Shown: positions 47,535 to 57,397, counted from the stretch's first letter. The stretch is DNA of 64,000 nt from Chitinophagaceae bacterium (GCA_947447465.1 CANFKE010000001.1:148241-212240), one strand, 5' to 3'. Program-made: numbers and translations. Notes: generated by a model not told the origin, from the sequence alone.

Positions 47535-49058
47535 TTATCCCTTTATGATGTTCTTGATCCTTTTTATTGTTTCTGCCTTGCCTATCAACTCTGCGATGTG
47601 ATAGACACCCGGGCCGAATTTACCACCTACCAACATTATGCGCAGCGGCAACATGATATCACCTTTTTTAAGCGAGAATGAAGGGAGCAGGTCTATCGCA
47701 CTTTGTTCAATTGCTACATCTGTCCAGTCGGCTAGTTCATTCAGCTTGTCTGTCCATGCAGCAAAGAATAATTCTTTATTCTCACTCCATTTAGCATCTC
47801 TTATCAGCGTCTCGTCAACAGTCTCGGGAGTTACAAAAAAGAAGCTGCCCTGTGCCCAGAAATCAGGCAGCAATGTGCAACGGTCTTTTACCAATGCTAC
47901 TACCTTCACCAGCAATTCTTTCGAAGGATTTTGGCCTTGAGCTGTGATGTATGGCATTACCATATCGGCAAGCTTTTCATTATCGGTCAGTTGTATGTAC
48001 TGGTTGTTGAACCACTTGGCTTTTTCAAAGTCAAATTTGGCACCACCCTTATGTACGCGCTCAATAGAGAACTTTCCGATCAGTTCATCGAGTGAGTAGA
48101 TCTCTTTTTCTTCGCCGCTGTTCCAGCCCAGCATGGCCAGCATATTCACGAATGCTTCAGGCAAGAAGCCCATCTCTCTGAAGCCCATAGTGGTCTCATC
48201 TTTAGCCGGGTCATACCAATTCATTGCGAATACCGGGAAGCCAAGTCTGTCGCCATCACGCTTACTTAGTTTGCCATTGCCATCCGGTTTCAGTATCAAT
48301 GGCAGGTGTGCCCATTGCGGCATATCTGCTATCCAGCCCAGGTACTGCCATAGCAGCAGATGGACAGGTGCGCTCGGCAGCCACTCTTCGCCTCTGAAGG
48401 CATGGGTTATCTTCATCAGGTAGTCATCTACTACCACCGCAAGGTGATAGGTAGGCATGCCGTCAGCTTTCAACAATACCTTATCATCCACCAGATTAGA
48501 TTCAAACATGATGCTGCCACGTATCATATCGTTGAAAACGATCGTCTCGTTCTCAGGAACCATGATACGAATGACATGAGGAGTGCCATTATTCAACAGG
48601 TCATTTACTTCATCTGCCGATAAAGTAAGTGAGTTGCGCATCCGCTTGCGGGTATTATGGTCATATTGTACAGAAGAATGTTCGTCGGTTTTCAGTACCC
48701 TGCGCATTTCTTCCAGTTCTTCGGGGGTGTCAAATGCAAAATAGGCGTGTCCTTGTCCTACCAGCTGCATCGCATACTCACGATACATTTCTTTGCGTTC
48801 GCTCTGTCTGTAGGGCGCATAAGGTCCGCCTACCACAGGGCTTTCGTCCGGCATCAGCCCGCACCATTTCAAACAGTCCAGTATATATTCTTCAGCGCCT
48901 TTTACAAAGCGTGTCTGGTCAGTATCTTCAATACGCAGCACAAAATCACCACCATGGGCACGTGCATACAAGTAATTATATAATACGGTACGTACACCAC
49001 CCAGGTGCAAACCACCCGTAGGGCTTGGCGCAAATCTTACCCTTACTCTTTTTTCCAT
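47535..49058 (-). CDS. gltX: Glutamate--tRNA ligase
   Basis: 507 residues. Class I motifs: FAPSPTGGLHLGGVRT (HIGH-type HLGG) and KLSKRDGDRLGFPV (KMSKS-type). The anticodon-binding helical domain follows to the end. It charges tRNA-Glu, and possibly tRNA-Gln depending on whether a GlnRS or GatCAB is present. The start is supported by a -7 box 4 nt upstream. Confidence 0.97.
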   Translation of the reverse strand: MEKRVRVRFAPSPTGGLHLGGVRTVLYNYLYARAHGGDFVLRIEDTDQTRFVKGAEEYILDCLKWCGLMPDESPVVGGPYAPYRQSERKEMYREYAMQLVGQGHAYFAFDTPEELEEMRRVLKTDEHSSVQYDHNTRKRMRNSLTLSADEVNDLLNNGTPHVIRIMVPENETIVFNDMIRGSIMFESNLVDDKVLLKADGMPTYHLAVVVDDYLMKITHAFRGEEWLPSAPVHLLLWQYLGWIADMPQWAHLPLILKPDGNGKLSKRDGDRLGFPVFAMNWYDPAKDETTMGFREMGFLPEAFVNMLAMLGWNSGEEKEIYSLDELIGKFSIERVHKGGAKFDFEKAKWFNNQYIQLTDNEKLADMVMPYITAQGQNPSKELLVKVVALVKDRCTLLPDFWAQGSFFFVTPETVDETLIRDAKWSENKELFFAAWTDKLNELADWTDVAIEQSAIDLLPSFSLKKGDIMLPLRIMLVGGKFGPGVYHIAELIGKAETIKRIKNIIKG

Positions 49059-49062
49059 ACTG

Positions 49063-49070
49063 CAAAGATA
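49063..49070 (-). promoter_or_regulatory. Predicted -7 box of gltX (TATCTTTG), 4 nt from ATG
   Basis: Perfect TAnnTTTG on the minus strand, then CAGT and the start codon; predicts a leaderless mRNA. Confidence 0.6.
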
Positions 49071-49128
49071 GTTTTTGTTCCCCTATTCTGCTCCCTTACG
49101 CCTCGTGCAGTTCTCCCTGACCAACAAA

Positions 49129-49154
49129 AAAGCCACCCTGTTGAGGATGGCTTT
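49129..49154 (-). terminator. Terminator after the membrane GT-like gene
   Basis: On the minus strand AAAGCCA..CC pairs with GG..TGGCTTT and is followed by a T run, right at the stop of the gene at 49160. Confidence 0.75.
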
Positions 49155-49159
49155 CGTGG

Positions 49160-50620
49160 TTATTTCTTTTTATTAGTATTCACCGGTGGCTTATTACCTA
49201 CAGGCACTACTTTCGGCCTCGGGGCTTCTTCCTTTATGCCATATTCCCAGTTGTTGATGATGTCAGTCAATTTCAGCAGTATGCCGCTATTCCTGAAGTA
49301 CAGTAACATGAGCGGGAACATCTTGAACAATCCTCTTTTGATGGTATGCATAAGGTCCACCAACGGGAAGACGTAGCTCAAAGCAGCCAGACCTATATAC
49401 ACCACACATATGCCATATATGGCAATGATCTTTTCTCTTGATGAGTTCTTTCTGAAGAAAATTAGGTCGATGATAAAGATGAAAAGGAACAACTGTATGA
49501 AATAGCCATAATAGAGCGCTCCGTTATCAGAGAAGATCAGCTCGGTTGACATGTCACTGAGTATCTTGAAGAAAGTACTTACATCTGAAAGGTTCTTATT
49601 CACTTCCTGTGCTATGGTATAATGCTGAGGTATATAATATCTGTCAAATATGCCTATAGCAAGGTAATAGACAAGAAACGGGAATATAATATACAGCGCA
49701 CATTTTATAGCTATTTTCACCATATCCATCTTGTCTTTAAAGAAGTAGAAGACAAGCAGAGGAAGCGTCATTCCTATTAGTATAGGTGTCTCTGAACGCA
49801 CATATGATGCTATGGAGAAGAACAAAATGGATAACAGGAAGTAGTTCTTCTTCTCGAGATCACTGAAATACTGGGCAAGAAAATAGAAACCGCAGAAAAA
49901 GAAGATCATATTGCTGTAATCGAACAGCATAAGGTAGGTATAACCAAACACCTCGGGCATGCCAAAGAAATAGACCATCAGAAAGCCAACGATAACAGGA
50001 TGCAGCTTTTGTTTGAGTATGGAAATGATCAGTGTAATAAAGCTGAGGACCAGTACGCTCAGCCAAAGCTGACCAAATGGTTGTACAAATATCTTGTAGA
50101 TGATCTGAAGGCTGGTCACATACAATGGCTTCAGATGGTTATTGGTAGTAGAAAGGTCAACAGTATAGATAGAGTTGATCAATGTCTTTTCCTTTACCGC
50201 AAACTCAGCTATTGGCTCGGGGCCCGATAGCATGTCTCTGGGGTTAGGCGCATAGTAGAAGCAACGCCATACACTTAACGATAACAAAGCGCAAAATACC
50301 ACCAGAAAAGGAAGTTCATAGATCTTCGGGAACTTCACTTCCTGAAATGATAGTTTCAGATTAGACCCCTTAAAGTACTTTAGGAGCGGTATAAAGGCCA
50401 AAACTGTTGCTGACAAAATAAAGATGGTCAACACTTCTTTAGATATTGGCAGGTGCAACAATCCCATTATGAATGGGAAAAATGAGGCAATACCAACGCC
50501 TAGTATAAATGATAAAGATATGACCACCAATAGCGGCAGCTTTACCTTAAATAGCTCAATCACCCCTCTACCGGTAATAAAATGCGTGATCAGCAAAAAT
50601 AATAGTCCGGCGAAATTCAT
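49160..50620 (-). CDS. Polytopic membrane protein of unknown function
   Basis: 486 residues with about ten to twelve helices and a large polar loop at about 115-165 (YYAPNPRDMLSGPEPIAEFAVKEK). Acidic residues in that loop recall GT-C mannosyltransferase-type enzymes, but I see no decisive motif. The C-terminus is basic (VVPVGNKPPVNTNKKK) and cytoplasmic. The start overlaps the stop of the preceding gene by 4 bp (ATGA), so the two are coupled. Confidence 0.75.
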   Translation of the reverse strand: MNFAGLLFLLITHFITGRGVIELFKVKLPLLVVISLSFILGVGIASFFPFIMGLLHLPISKEVLTIFILSATVLAFIPLLKYFKGSNLKLSFQEVKFPKIYELPFLVVFCALLSLSVWRCFYYAPNPRDMLSGPEPIAEFAVKEKTLINSIYTVDLSTTNNHLKPLYVTSLQIIYKIFVQPFGQLWLSVLVLSFITLIISILKQKLHPVIVGFLMVYFFGMPEVFGYTYLMLFDYSNMIFFFCGFYFLAQYFSDLEKKNYFLLSILFFSIASYVRSETPILIGMTLPLLVFYFFKDKMDMVKIAIKCALYIIFPFLVYYLAIGIFDRYYIPQHYTIAQEVNKNLSDVSTFFKILSDMSTELIFSDNGALYYGYFIQLFLFIFIIDLIFFRKNSSREKIIAIYGICVVYIGLAALSYVFPLVDLMHTIKRGLFKMFPLMLLYFRNSGILLKLTDIINNWEYGIKEEAPRPKVVPVGNKPPVNTNKKK

Positions 50621-51096
50621 ATTGGATTGTACTTTTTATAGGTGATCAGTAATTTATGCAGCTCTTCTTTTGAGATAGGGACCAATACAATGCTGCCCTG
50701 TCCGCGAGGAAGGAAGGTCCAGTTGGCATCTTCTACATTAGGACTGGTGGTCCACACAGACTTTATGCCCCCCGTATGATAGTAGAACGCAATAGGCTCG
50801 GGAAAGTTGAACCCGCTGTTGATAGACCTCAGGTATTCATTAGGAGGCAACAAGATCACGTTTTCTTTGTTCTTGGTATGTGCAGTGTCCAGTGTTTTCT
50901 TAGCATACTGGCACAGCGCATACAAATTACCAAAACGGTATTCCCGTCTTTCTTCCACACCCATGTGCTCCATTTGGTCACTGAGAGAGGGGCTCAGAAT
51001 AAATTTTTCCAGCCACCGGTCAAACCGTTCTGTCTTAGAGATAATGAGCAGCCCTAGTATAGAGGCTATCATTAATATCAGCCGTTTAAATCCCAT
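50617..51096 (-). CDS. Hypothetical protein with one N-terminal membrane anchor
   Basis: 159 residues. One helix at 6-20 (LILMIASILGLLIIS), then a soluble, probably periplasmic, domain containing VILLPPNEYLRSINSGF, PEPIAFYYHTGG and GQGSIVLVPISKEEL. It is translationally coupled to the polytopic membrane protein by a 4-bp overlap, suggesting the two work as a unit. Its family is not recognised. Confidence 0.75.
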   Translation of the reverse strand: MGFKRLILMIASILGLLIISKTERFDRWLEKFILSPSLSDQMEHMGVEERREYRFGNLYALCQYAKKTLDTAHTKNKENVILLPPNEYLRSINSGFNFPEPIAFYYHTGGIKSVWTTSPNVEDANWTFLPRGQGSIVLVPISKEELHKLLITYKKYNPI

Positions 51097-51235
51097 TGGT
51101 ATTTATGATACTTGAATGGCAATAATACAAAATTCCTGACAAAGGCTGCCGTCACAAGTGCAAAATGAAGCCTGTTTTATTCGTTGGTCTTCTTGTTTGC
51201 AGGTTAAATTGTATTTTAGCACACAAAAACTGGGA

Positions 51236-52012
51236 ATGGAGAAAAAACTTGTCTATGATATCGGCATGCATACCGGTCAGGATACTATTACTTACCTGAA
51301 GAAGGGGTATAAGGTCATAGCTGTTGAGGCAAGTCCTGTGTTGGCTGAGGAGGGCATGAAGAAATTCAGGAAATATATAGACGATGGCTCGCTGACAATC
51401 CTCAATGTTGGTATCTCTGATAAAGAGGGTATCCTTCCTTTTTATATCAATCTAAAAACCTCCGAGTGGAGTTCATTCGACTTCGCCTCCGGTTCCCGTA
51501 ATAACTCTCCTTACGAGGTCAAGGATATACAGTGTATCACCACTGCCGATATGTTTCAAAAATATGGTGTGCCGTATTTGTTGAAGGTAGATATCGAAGG
51601 GTTGGATTATCTGTGCATTAACGACCTGCCTGAGGTAGGAGTTGGTAAAGGTGTGCAATATGTGTCTTGCGAGGCATCAGACGTAGCTTTGATAGATACT
51701 ATGTATGCTAAGGGTTACAGGAAATTCAAGCTTATCCATCAGGCATATAATTTCAATCCTATTGATCTTGATCTTGAAAAAAATAAGCTATTCCCTTATT
51801 TTCTTACATTTTACATCCCGCTGAAGATCCGTTTTCAGAAAATATTCCCTTTGGAATATCCTTACAGCTCATCGGGGCCAATGCCACATGAGTCCAAAGG
51901 GCAGTGGATGGACTATGCAACTGTAAGGCAACTATATGTTGATTTCTATCAGGGAGATATGAAAAAGCCACTTGGTCACAAAAGCTGGTTCGATTTTCAC
52001 GCTACGTTATAG
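51236..52012 (+). CDS. FkbM-family methyltransferase
   Basis: 258 residues from ATG 51236 (MEKKLVYDIG). SAM-binding motif I is in VYDIGMHTGQDTITYL, the acidic end of strand 2 in VIAVEASP, and motif PYLLKVDIEGLDYLCI sits where FkbM enzymes keep a conserved Asp/Glu. FkbM members O-methylate sugars or natural products; a surface-glycan target is plausible given neighbouring kdsD, GT2 and membrane protein genes. The N-terminal extension to 51158 lacks homologous sequence. Confidence 0.9.
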   Translation: MEKKLVYDIGMHTGQDTITYLKKGYKVIAVEASPVLAEEGMKKFRKYIDDGSLTILNVGISDKEGILPFYINLKTSEWSSFDFASGSRNNSPYEVKDIQCITTADMFQKYGVPYLLKVDIEGLDYLCINDLPEVGVGKGVQYVSCEASDVALIDTMYAKGYRKFKLIHQAYNFNPIDLDLEKNKLFPYFLTFYIPLKIRFQKIFPLEYPYSSSGPMPHESKGQWMDYATVRQLYVDFYQGDMKKPLGHKSWFDFHATL

Positions 52013-52035
52013 TACTGAATATAGGGTACGATTTT

Positions 52036-52078
52036 CGGCCTGCTGTTGGTTCTTTCTGCCTGCTGCAGGCCGATTCTT
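52036..52078 (+). terminator. Likely terminator of the FkbM gene
   Basis: CGGCCTGC and GCAGGCCG pair around a 21-nt loop and are followed by ATTCTTTTT. Confidence 0.5.
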
Positions 52079-52176
52079 TTTGATTCGGTTAGTTTTTTTT
52101 TGACAATACTCGTTTCCGCAATACCCAAACAAAATGAGCCGTTGAGCAATTCCTTAATTGAGCCGTTATTTCCCAT

Positions 52177-52184
52177 TATCTTTG
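52177..52184 (+). promoter_or_regulatory. Predicted -7 box of kdsD (TATCTTTG), 4 nt from ATG
   Basis: Perfect TAnnTTTG, then CACC and the start codon; predicts a leaderless mRNA. Confidence 0.6.
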
Positions 52185-52188
52185 CACC

Positions 52189-53157
52189 ATGTTTTCTGTA
52201 GATTCTGTACTGGCCAGCGCCCTTGAAACTATAAGACTCGAAGCGGAGTCGGTAAGTAAACTAAGTAGCTACATCAATGCTGCTTTTGCTGAGGCGGTGC
52301 GTGTCATACATGGATCTAAGGGGAGAGTAGTGGTCAGCGGAATTGGTAAAAGTGCCGTTATTGCACAAAAAATGGTAGCTACATTCAATTCTACCGGTAC
52401 TCCCGCTCTTTTTATGCATGCTGCTGATGCTATTCATGGAGATCTGGGCATGATACAGCCCGATGATGTAGCCATAGTGATATCTAAAAGTGGCAATAGT
52501 CCTGAAATAAAGGTATTGGTGCCGCTTATTAAGAATTTCAAAAATCCGGTAATATCCATCTGCGGCAATGAAGATTCATTTCTTGCCAGGCAATGCGATA
52601 TATTTCTCAATACGACCGTTGAAAAAGAAGCATGTCCTAATAACCTCGCACCAACTACCAGCACTACTGCGCAAATGGTAATGGGCGATGCGTTAGCGGT
52701 ATGTTTGCTCAATCTGAAAGGGTTCACGGATAAAGACTTTGCCCGCTATCATCCTGGTGGCGCATTGGGTAAGCGATTGTACCTGCGCGTATCAGATATG
52801 AGCGATGCTAATGAAAAGCCGGTAGTTAGCCCTGCCAGCTCATTGCGCGAGGTGATCTATGAAATATCGGGTAAGCGCCTTGGTGCTACAGCGGTAATCG
52901 ATACTGATGGACAGTTAAAGGGGATCATTACCGATGGTGATCTACGCCGAATGCTGGAGAAGTACGATAATCCTGCACAGCTAAAAGCTGCAGATATTCT
53001 TACCGCCGGTGCCAAATCTATAGATGGCGGAGAGCTGGCTACAGAGGCACTTGCGCTCATGCGCAAGCACGATATCAGTCAATTGATAGTGACCAAAGAA
53101 GGTCAATATGCCGGCATACTCCATATTCACGACCTTGTTCGTGAAGGAATAATCTGA
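52189..53157 (+). CDS. kdsD: Arabinose-5-phosphate isomerase (KdsD/KpsF type)
   Basis: 322 residues. The SIS isomerase domain at about 30-190 has VSGIGKSAVIAQKMVATF and VISKSGNSPEI, with the family signature FARYHPGGALGKRL. Two CBS domains follow (about 205-322), ending ILHIHDLVREGII. It makes arabinose 5-phosphate for Kdo in lipopolysaccharide. It is monocistronic with a short leader. Confidence 0.95.
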   Translation: MFSVDSVLASALETIRLEAESVSKLSSYINAAFAEAVRVIHGSKGRVVVSGIGKSAVIAQKMVATFNSTGTPALFMHAADAIHGDLGMIQPDDVAIVISKSGNSPEIKVLVPLIKNFKNPVISICGNEDSFLARQCDIFLNTTVEKEACPNNLAPTTSTTAQMVMGDALAVCLLNLKGFTDKDFARYHPGGALGKRLYLRVSDMSDANEKPVVSPASSLREVIYEISGKRLGATAVIDTDGQLKGIITDGDLRRMLEKYDNPAQLKAADILTAGAKSIDGGELATEALALMRKHDISQLIVTKEGQYAGILHIHDLVREGII

Positions 53158-53680
53158 TCTTGATACATTTTCGACCGGGTAGCCTATTGAAGGAGGCTGC
53201 CTGCATCATCATGTCCGGCCATTCCGACTATCATCAATTTTGTGATTTTTATGTGTGCGCTCCTCCCCGTGTAAAATACCCTCCCTGTAATGGTGTTTTT
53301 CATGTACCACAGCAAAATGCGTAAGGGTATTTTTACGCTTACATAAGGTTAGTACCTGTCACCATGAATTACGATGCCTATGAGCCCTGTACGTGGCGGA
53401 ATGGGAAAATGGGTGTTCAGGGAATGATCCCCCCGAATGTCCGCTTCGAAGCATGAAAATGTTTTGTTTGTTTGTTGCCCCTATGCTACGGTCATATTGA
53501 AACTTTCCTGCCTTCCGATCTATAACGGGAGGCAGGTCTGCTTTAAGTGCTTCCTGTTATTATGTTTTAGGTATATTTTCTGCTGATAAATCCCCATATA
53601 ATAAAATCTAACAAAATTTTGATGATTATTAAGGTGATTAAATTCCCTGTCAATTACAAAAAACCTGTATTTTGCGCTCT
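53158..53680. other. Gap between kdsD and the GT2 gene
   Basis: About 520 bp without a recognised gene. Two hairpins are visible: GCGTAA/TTACGC at 53321-53340 and CCTGCCTTCCG / CGGGAGGCAGG at 53507-53536. The GT2 promoter lies in the AT-rich last 100 bp (near-consensus TATTTTGC just before the start). I see no other feature. Confidence 0.5.
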
Positions 53681-54634
53681 ATGAGCCTTGACCTGTCTGT
53701 TGTCATACCCTTATATAACGAAGAAGAGTCACTTCCCGAATTGGTGGAGTGGATAGAGCGTGTGTGTACGGAACATAATTTCTCCCGCGAGATCATCATG
53801 ATAGATGACGGCAGCACCGATAATAGCTGGAAAGTTGTAGAAGAGCTGGCAAGAGATTATCAGTCTGTAAAAGGCATCAAATTTCAACGCAATTATGGTA
53901 AAAGCCCTGCGCTGCACGAAGGTTTTAAAGCAGCAGCAGGTAATGTGGTCATTACCATGGATGCAGATCTGCAGGACAGCCCCGATGAGATCCCTGAGTT
54001 ATATAGCATGATCATCAATGATGGTTATGATCTGGTTAGCGGATGGAAAAAGGTGCGTTACGATAATGCAGTGACCAAGAACCTTCCCTCAAAACTTTAC
54101 AATGGCGTTAATCGCAGACTTACAGGCATTAAGCTGCATGATATGAATTGCGGCCTGAAGTCTTATAAGCGCAAGGTGGTGAAGAGCATAGAGGTCTACG
54201 GAGAGATGCATCGCTTTATACCGGTACTGGCAAAGTATGCTGGTTTCAAGAAGATAGGTGAGAAGGTAGTGCAGCACAGGGCCCGTAAGTACGGATCTTC
54301 TAAGTTTGGCTGGGAGCGTTTTATCAATGGCTTCCTCGATCTGTTGTCTATACAGTTTGTAAGTCGTTTTGGTAAGAAGCCCATGCATCTGTTCGGTGCT
54401 TTAGGCTCATTTACTTTCCTGGTAGGTTTCTTCTTTGTGGTCTCTCTCATTGTTGATAAAATAAGGTTGGGCGCAGATTTTGGTATTACTAATAAGCCGG
54501 CGTTCTACTTGTCTTTATTGGCCATGATGATGGGTACTCTGTTTTTTCTTACCGGCTTTATTGCAGAATTGATCACCCGCAATGCCGCCGACAGGAATGT
54601 GTACCTGATGGACGAGAAGATCGGTTGGGACTAA
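53681..54634 (+). CDS. Glycosyltransferase family 2 (DPM1/GtrB-like) with C-terminal helices
   Basis: 317 residues from ATG 53681. GT-A domain: VVIPLYNEEESLPELV, IIMIDDGSTDNSW (nucleotide site), and MDADLQDSPDEI (DxD). The C-terminus has two membrane helices (about 235-260 and 275-300), as in GtrB/ArnC enzymes that load sugars onto polyprenyl phosphate. It likely supplies lipid-linked sugar for surface glycans. Confidence 0.92.
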   Translation: MSLDLSVVIPLYNEEESLPELVEWIERVCTEHNFSREIIMIDDGSTDNSWKVVEELARDYQSVKGIKFQRNYGKSPALHEGFKAAAGNVVITMDADLQDSPDEIPELYSMIINDGYDLVSGWKKVRYDNAVTKNLPSKLYNGVNRRLTGIKLHDMNCGLKSYKRKVVKSIEVYGEMHRFIPVLAKYAGFKKIGEKVVQHRARKYGSSKFGWERFINGFLDLLSIQFVSRFGKKPMHLFGALGSFTFLVGFFFVVSLIVDKIRLGADFGITNKPAFYLSLLAMMMGTLFFLTGFIAELITRNAADRNVYLMDEKIGWD

Positions 54635-54680
54635 TATCTGCAATGAAAAATGCCTGTATTCAGGTATAACTGTTCTCATA

Positions 54681-55184
54681 ATGAAGCTGATCTATCGTGC
54701 TTTCTTCCTTTGTCTATTGCCGGTATTTGTGCATGCGCAGACCTTTGTAGCGTTTACCCCCTGCATTACAACAGGGTTGGGAAACCTCGCCCAGAAGTTT
54801 AGCCCTACAATAGAGATAGGTCGTCAGTGGGATGTTTTCAGTACAGCACTGGCATTAGGTAAGACCGGCTGTGGACAAACAACCGGCCGCGATACTTCAT
54901 TTTATATGGAATTACGTCCCAATCTGAATGTGTTTCAGGTGGGCAAATTTGTCAATACATTCACCCCCGGCATCGGATATGTCTTTGGTGCATCCCAAAA
55001 TATGATGATAGAATTCACATCCGGCATTGAGTATTCTTATACCAATAATGTGCACGTCAATATTATGTTCGGTCAGTACTATTTTAGCGGAGTAACGTCT
55101 TCAAGTTCTACTGCATTTTTTGGTATTTCTATTGCCAAGTTCTTTTCTCCAACTCATCCCAAGCCACTCATTCAGCAACAGTAG
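54681..55184 (+). CDS. Small secreted protein, possibly an outer-membrane barrel
   Basis: 167 residues; signal peptide cut after VFVHAQ. Several amphipathic strands (TIEIGRQWDVFSTALAL, FYMELRPNLNVF, IEFTSGIEYSYTNNVHVNIMFG) suggest a short beta-barrel or lipocalin-like fold. It is not recognised. It follows the GT2 gene by 46 nt on the same strand. Confidence 0.72.
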   Translation: MKLIYRAFFLCLLPVFVHAQTFVAFTPCITTGLGNLAQKFSPTIEIGRQWDVFSTALALGKTGCGQTTGRDTSFYMELRPNLNVFQVGKFVNTFTPGIGYVFGASQNMMIEFTSGIEYSYTNNVHVNIMFGQYYFSGVTSSSSTAFFGISIAKFFSPTHPKPLIQQQ

Positions 55185-55246
55185 TTTATACCCGTTATGC
55201 CCTAATATACGCATGCGTCTACAGGTAGCAGTAGTTGAATAAAAGA

Positions 55247-55813
55247 CTATAAATGCTCCAGCAAAAACTCTATAGTTCTGGGATAGTAAAAATGCTCCAG
55301 CATGTGGATTCGAGCAGCAAGGTCATCAGGGCTGTCAGTTGGCAGGATGTTGCAACATGCTTGTGTTATAGTAGCGCCATTGTCATACACTTCATCTACA
55401 TGATGAATGGTGATGCCTGAATGTTTATCTCCGCTTTTGATAACAGCATCATGTACATGATGCCCGTACATGCCTTTCCCTCCGTACTTAGGCAGTAGTG
55501 CAGGATGAATATTGATGATACGACCATGGAATGTATGGATAACAGATGCGGGTATCTTCCATAGAAAGCCCGCAAGTACTATCAGATCGGGTTTCAGGTC
55601 TGTGAGTTGCTCCAGCATCATGGTCTCACCAAAAGTCCGGCGATCAACTATAAGAAAAGGAATGTGTTCCTTTTTGGCAATATCCAATACACCTGCTTCC
55701 GCTTTATTACTCACTATCAGCGATACATGCGCCTTGCCATTTTGTTTGAAATGGTCAATGATTGCTCGGGCATTACTGCCGGTTCCTGATGCGAATATGA
55801 CTATTGAATGCAT
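55247..55813 (-). CDS. purN: Phosphoribosylglycinamide formyltransferase
   Basis: 188 residues. FASGTGSNARAII binds the phosphate; the catalytic Asn/His lie in IINIHPALLPKYGG (N101, H103), with the catalytic Asp in HHVDEVYDNG. It transfers formyl from 10-formyl-THF to GAR in purine synthesis. The last gene of the folD-side run; 10-formyl-THF made by folD, 1.6 kb upstream, is its co-substrate. Confidence 0.95.
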   Translation of the reverse strand: MHSIVIFASGTGSNARAIIDHFKQNGKAHVSLIVSNKAEAGVLDIAKKEHIPFLIVDRRTFGETMMLEQLTDLKPDLIVLAGFLWKIPASVIHTFHGRIINIHPALLPKYGGKGMYGHHVHDAVIKSGDKHSGITIHHVDEVYDNGATITQACCNILPTDSPDDLAARIHMLEHFYYPRTIEFLLEHL

Positions 55814-55848
55814 GGCGGTGGAAAATACAAGTGAGTATTGAAATGAGT

Positions 55849-56724
55849 TTATGCGTGTGTTGGGGTGATGATAACAGGTGCTGTAATGGCGGGTTTGGGT
55901 GCAGCCTGCTCTGTCGGTTCTTTCTTAATGACGCCGGTATATATTAATGCGAGTATTGCTGCGCCGGCTATGATACGATATACCCCGAAAGCCTTAAAGC
56001 TATGTTTTTGTACATAGGTAATGAACGATTTGATGGCCAGTACAGAAACAATGAATGAGATCAGGCATCCTGCTACGAGCATACCCAGGTTGTCGGTAGA
56101 GTGGAATACCTCAGGGGTTTCTTTGTAAGTGTCCAGTATGTCTTTAGCAGTAGCTGCAGCCATTGTAGGCACTGCCAGGAAGAAAGAAAATTCGGCGGCT
56201 ACTTTTTTATCGAGCTTAGAGGCCATACCACCTATGATGGTAGAAGCACTGCGGCTGAGTCCGGGGAATATGATAGACAGTATCTGAAACAAGCCCACTT
56301 TAAGTGCCTGTCCGTTGGTAATATCTTCTTCGTGATGCACAACAGGTCTTTTGAACCAGCTATCTACAAAAAGCAGCACTACGCCACCCAATAGTGTTAT
56401 GCAGGCAATGGCAGTAACGTTGCCTAAGAGATGGGCAATATGTTTTTTGAGCAGCAAACCGAAAATAAGGGCGGGTATGACCGCAATGATCAGTTTTACA
56501 TAGAAAGCAATGCCTTTGAAATTGAGGAATTTTTTCCAGTACAACACAATTACCGCCATGACCGCAGCAAACTGAATAACAATGTCGTACATGTTGCTGA
56601 AGGGCTCATGAGGGTCCATGCCCATAATGGCCTTGGTAAACTTAATGTGTGCTGTTGATGAAATAGGGAGAAACTCCGTAACCCCTTCTATAATGGCAAT
56701 AACTACTGATTGTAACCAAGTCAT
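55849..56724 (-). CDS. uppP: Undecaprenyl-diphosphate phosphatase
   Basis: 291 residues, about eight helices. Motif EGVTEFLPISSTAHI at the N-terminus and PGLSRSASTIIGG are the two conserved active-site loops of the BacA/UppP family. It recycles the lipid carrier for peptidoglycan and polysaccharides and gives bacitracin tolerance. A Pro/Ala-rich C-terminal tail (TEQAAPKPAITAPV) is not usual. It lies 3 nt after queE. Confidence 0.95.
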   Translation of the reverse strand: MTWLQSVVIAIIEGVTEFLPISSTAHIKFTKAIMGMDPHEPFSNMYDIVIQFAAVMAVIVLYWKKFLNFKGIAFYVKLIIAVIPALIFGLLLKKHIAHLLGNVTAIACITLLGGVVLLFVDSWFKRPVVHHEEDITNGQALKVGLFQILSIIFPGLSRSASTIIGGMASKLDKKVAAEFSFFLAVPTMAAATAKDILDTYKETPEVFHSTDNLGMLVAGCLISFIVSVLAIKSFITYVQKHSFKAFGVYRIIAGAAILALIYTGVIKKEPTEQAAPKPAITAPVIITPTHA

Positions 56725-56727
56725 GAT

Positions 56728-57348
56728 CTACGGAATGTTTATGTATTTGTGTGTTTGTAAAGATAATTGCCACTGAGGGTTTTGCTTGATATAGTCGATG
56801 ATAAGTGGGGTGACTGAGTCTCTTTTGCTCCACTCAGGCTGCAAATACAGAAGGCAGTCTTTGCTCACTTTTGCCGCATGTTCTTCTGCCCACTTAAAGT
56901 CGCTTGGGTGATAAACTACCACCTTCAGCTCATTGGCCATATCCAAAGCTTCGCGGAGAGGTGCTTTGAATTTTTTAGGTGACAAGGTTACCCAATCGAT
57001 AGCACCGATAATAGGTGACGACCCCGAGGTCTCGATATGAGTTTTAAAGCCTGCCTGATGCAAGTGGTCGCAAAGTGCGGTTAGGTCATGCATAGCGGGT
57101 TCTCCGCCGGTAATGATGGCAATGCGGCCGGGATGATCAGCTGCTAATTGTGTAATTTCAGTGACGGTCATTTGCGGATGTATGGAAGCATCCCAACTTT
57201 CTTTTACATCGCACCACACACAGCCTACGTCGCAGCCGCCCAGTCTTATAAAGTATGCTGCCTTTCCGGTATGCAAGCCTTCACCCTGCAGGGTATAGAA
57301 GTGCTCCATTACTGGGTAGGCAATTGTATTTGATTCGGTATTGGTCAA
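56728..57348 (-). CDS. queE: 7-carboxy-7-deazaguanine synthase
   Basis: 206 residues. Radical-SAM Cys cluster C39-C43-C46 in GCDVGCVWCDVKE; the substrate loop begins EHFYTLQGEGLHTGKAAYF, with GGEPAMH further on. It performs the ring contraction of carboxytetrahydropterin in queuosine synthesis. It is placed between folD and uppP, with a 49 nt gap to folD. Confidence 0.92.
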   Translation of the reverse strand: MTNTESNTIAYPVMEHFYTLQGEGLHTGKAAYFIRLGGCDVGCVWCDVKESWDASIHPQMTVTEITQLAADHPGRIAIITGGEPAMHDLTALCDHLHQAGFKTHIETSGSSPIIGAIDWVTLSPKKFKAPLREALDMANELKVVVYHPSDFKWAEEHAAKVSKDCLLYLQPEWSKRDSVTPLIIDYIKQNPQWQLSLQTHKYINIP

Positions 57349-57397
57349 AATAGTTTTGTTTAGTGCTCCGCCTCGGCGGAGTAAATGATCGGCAATA

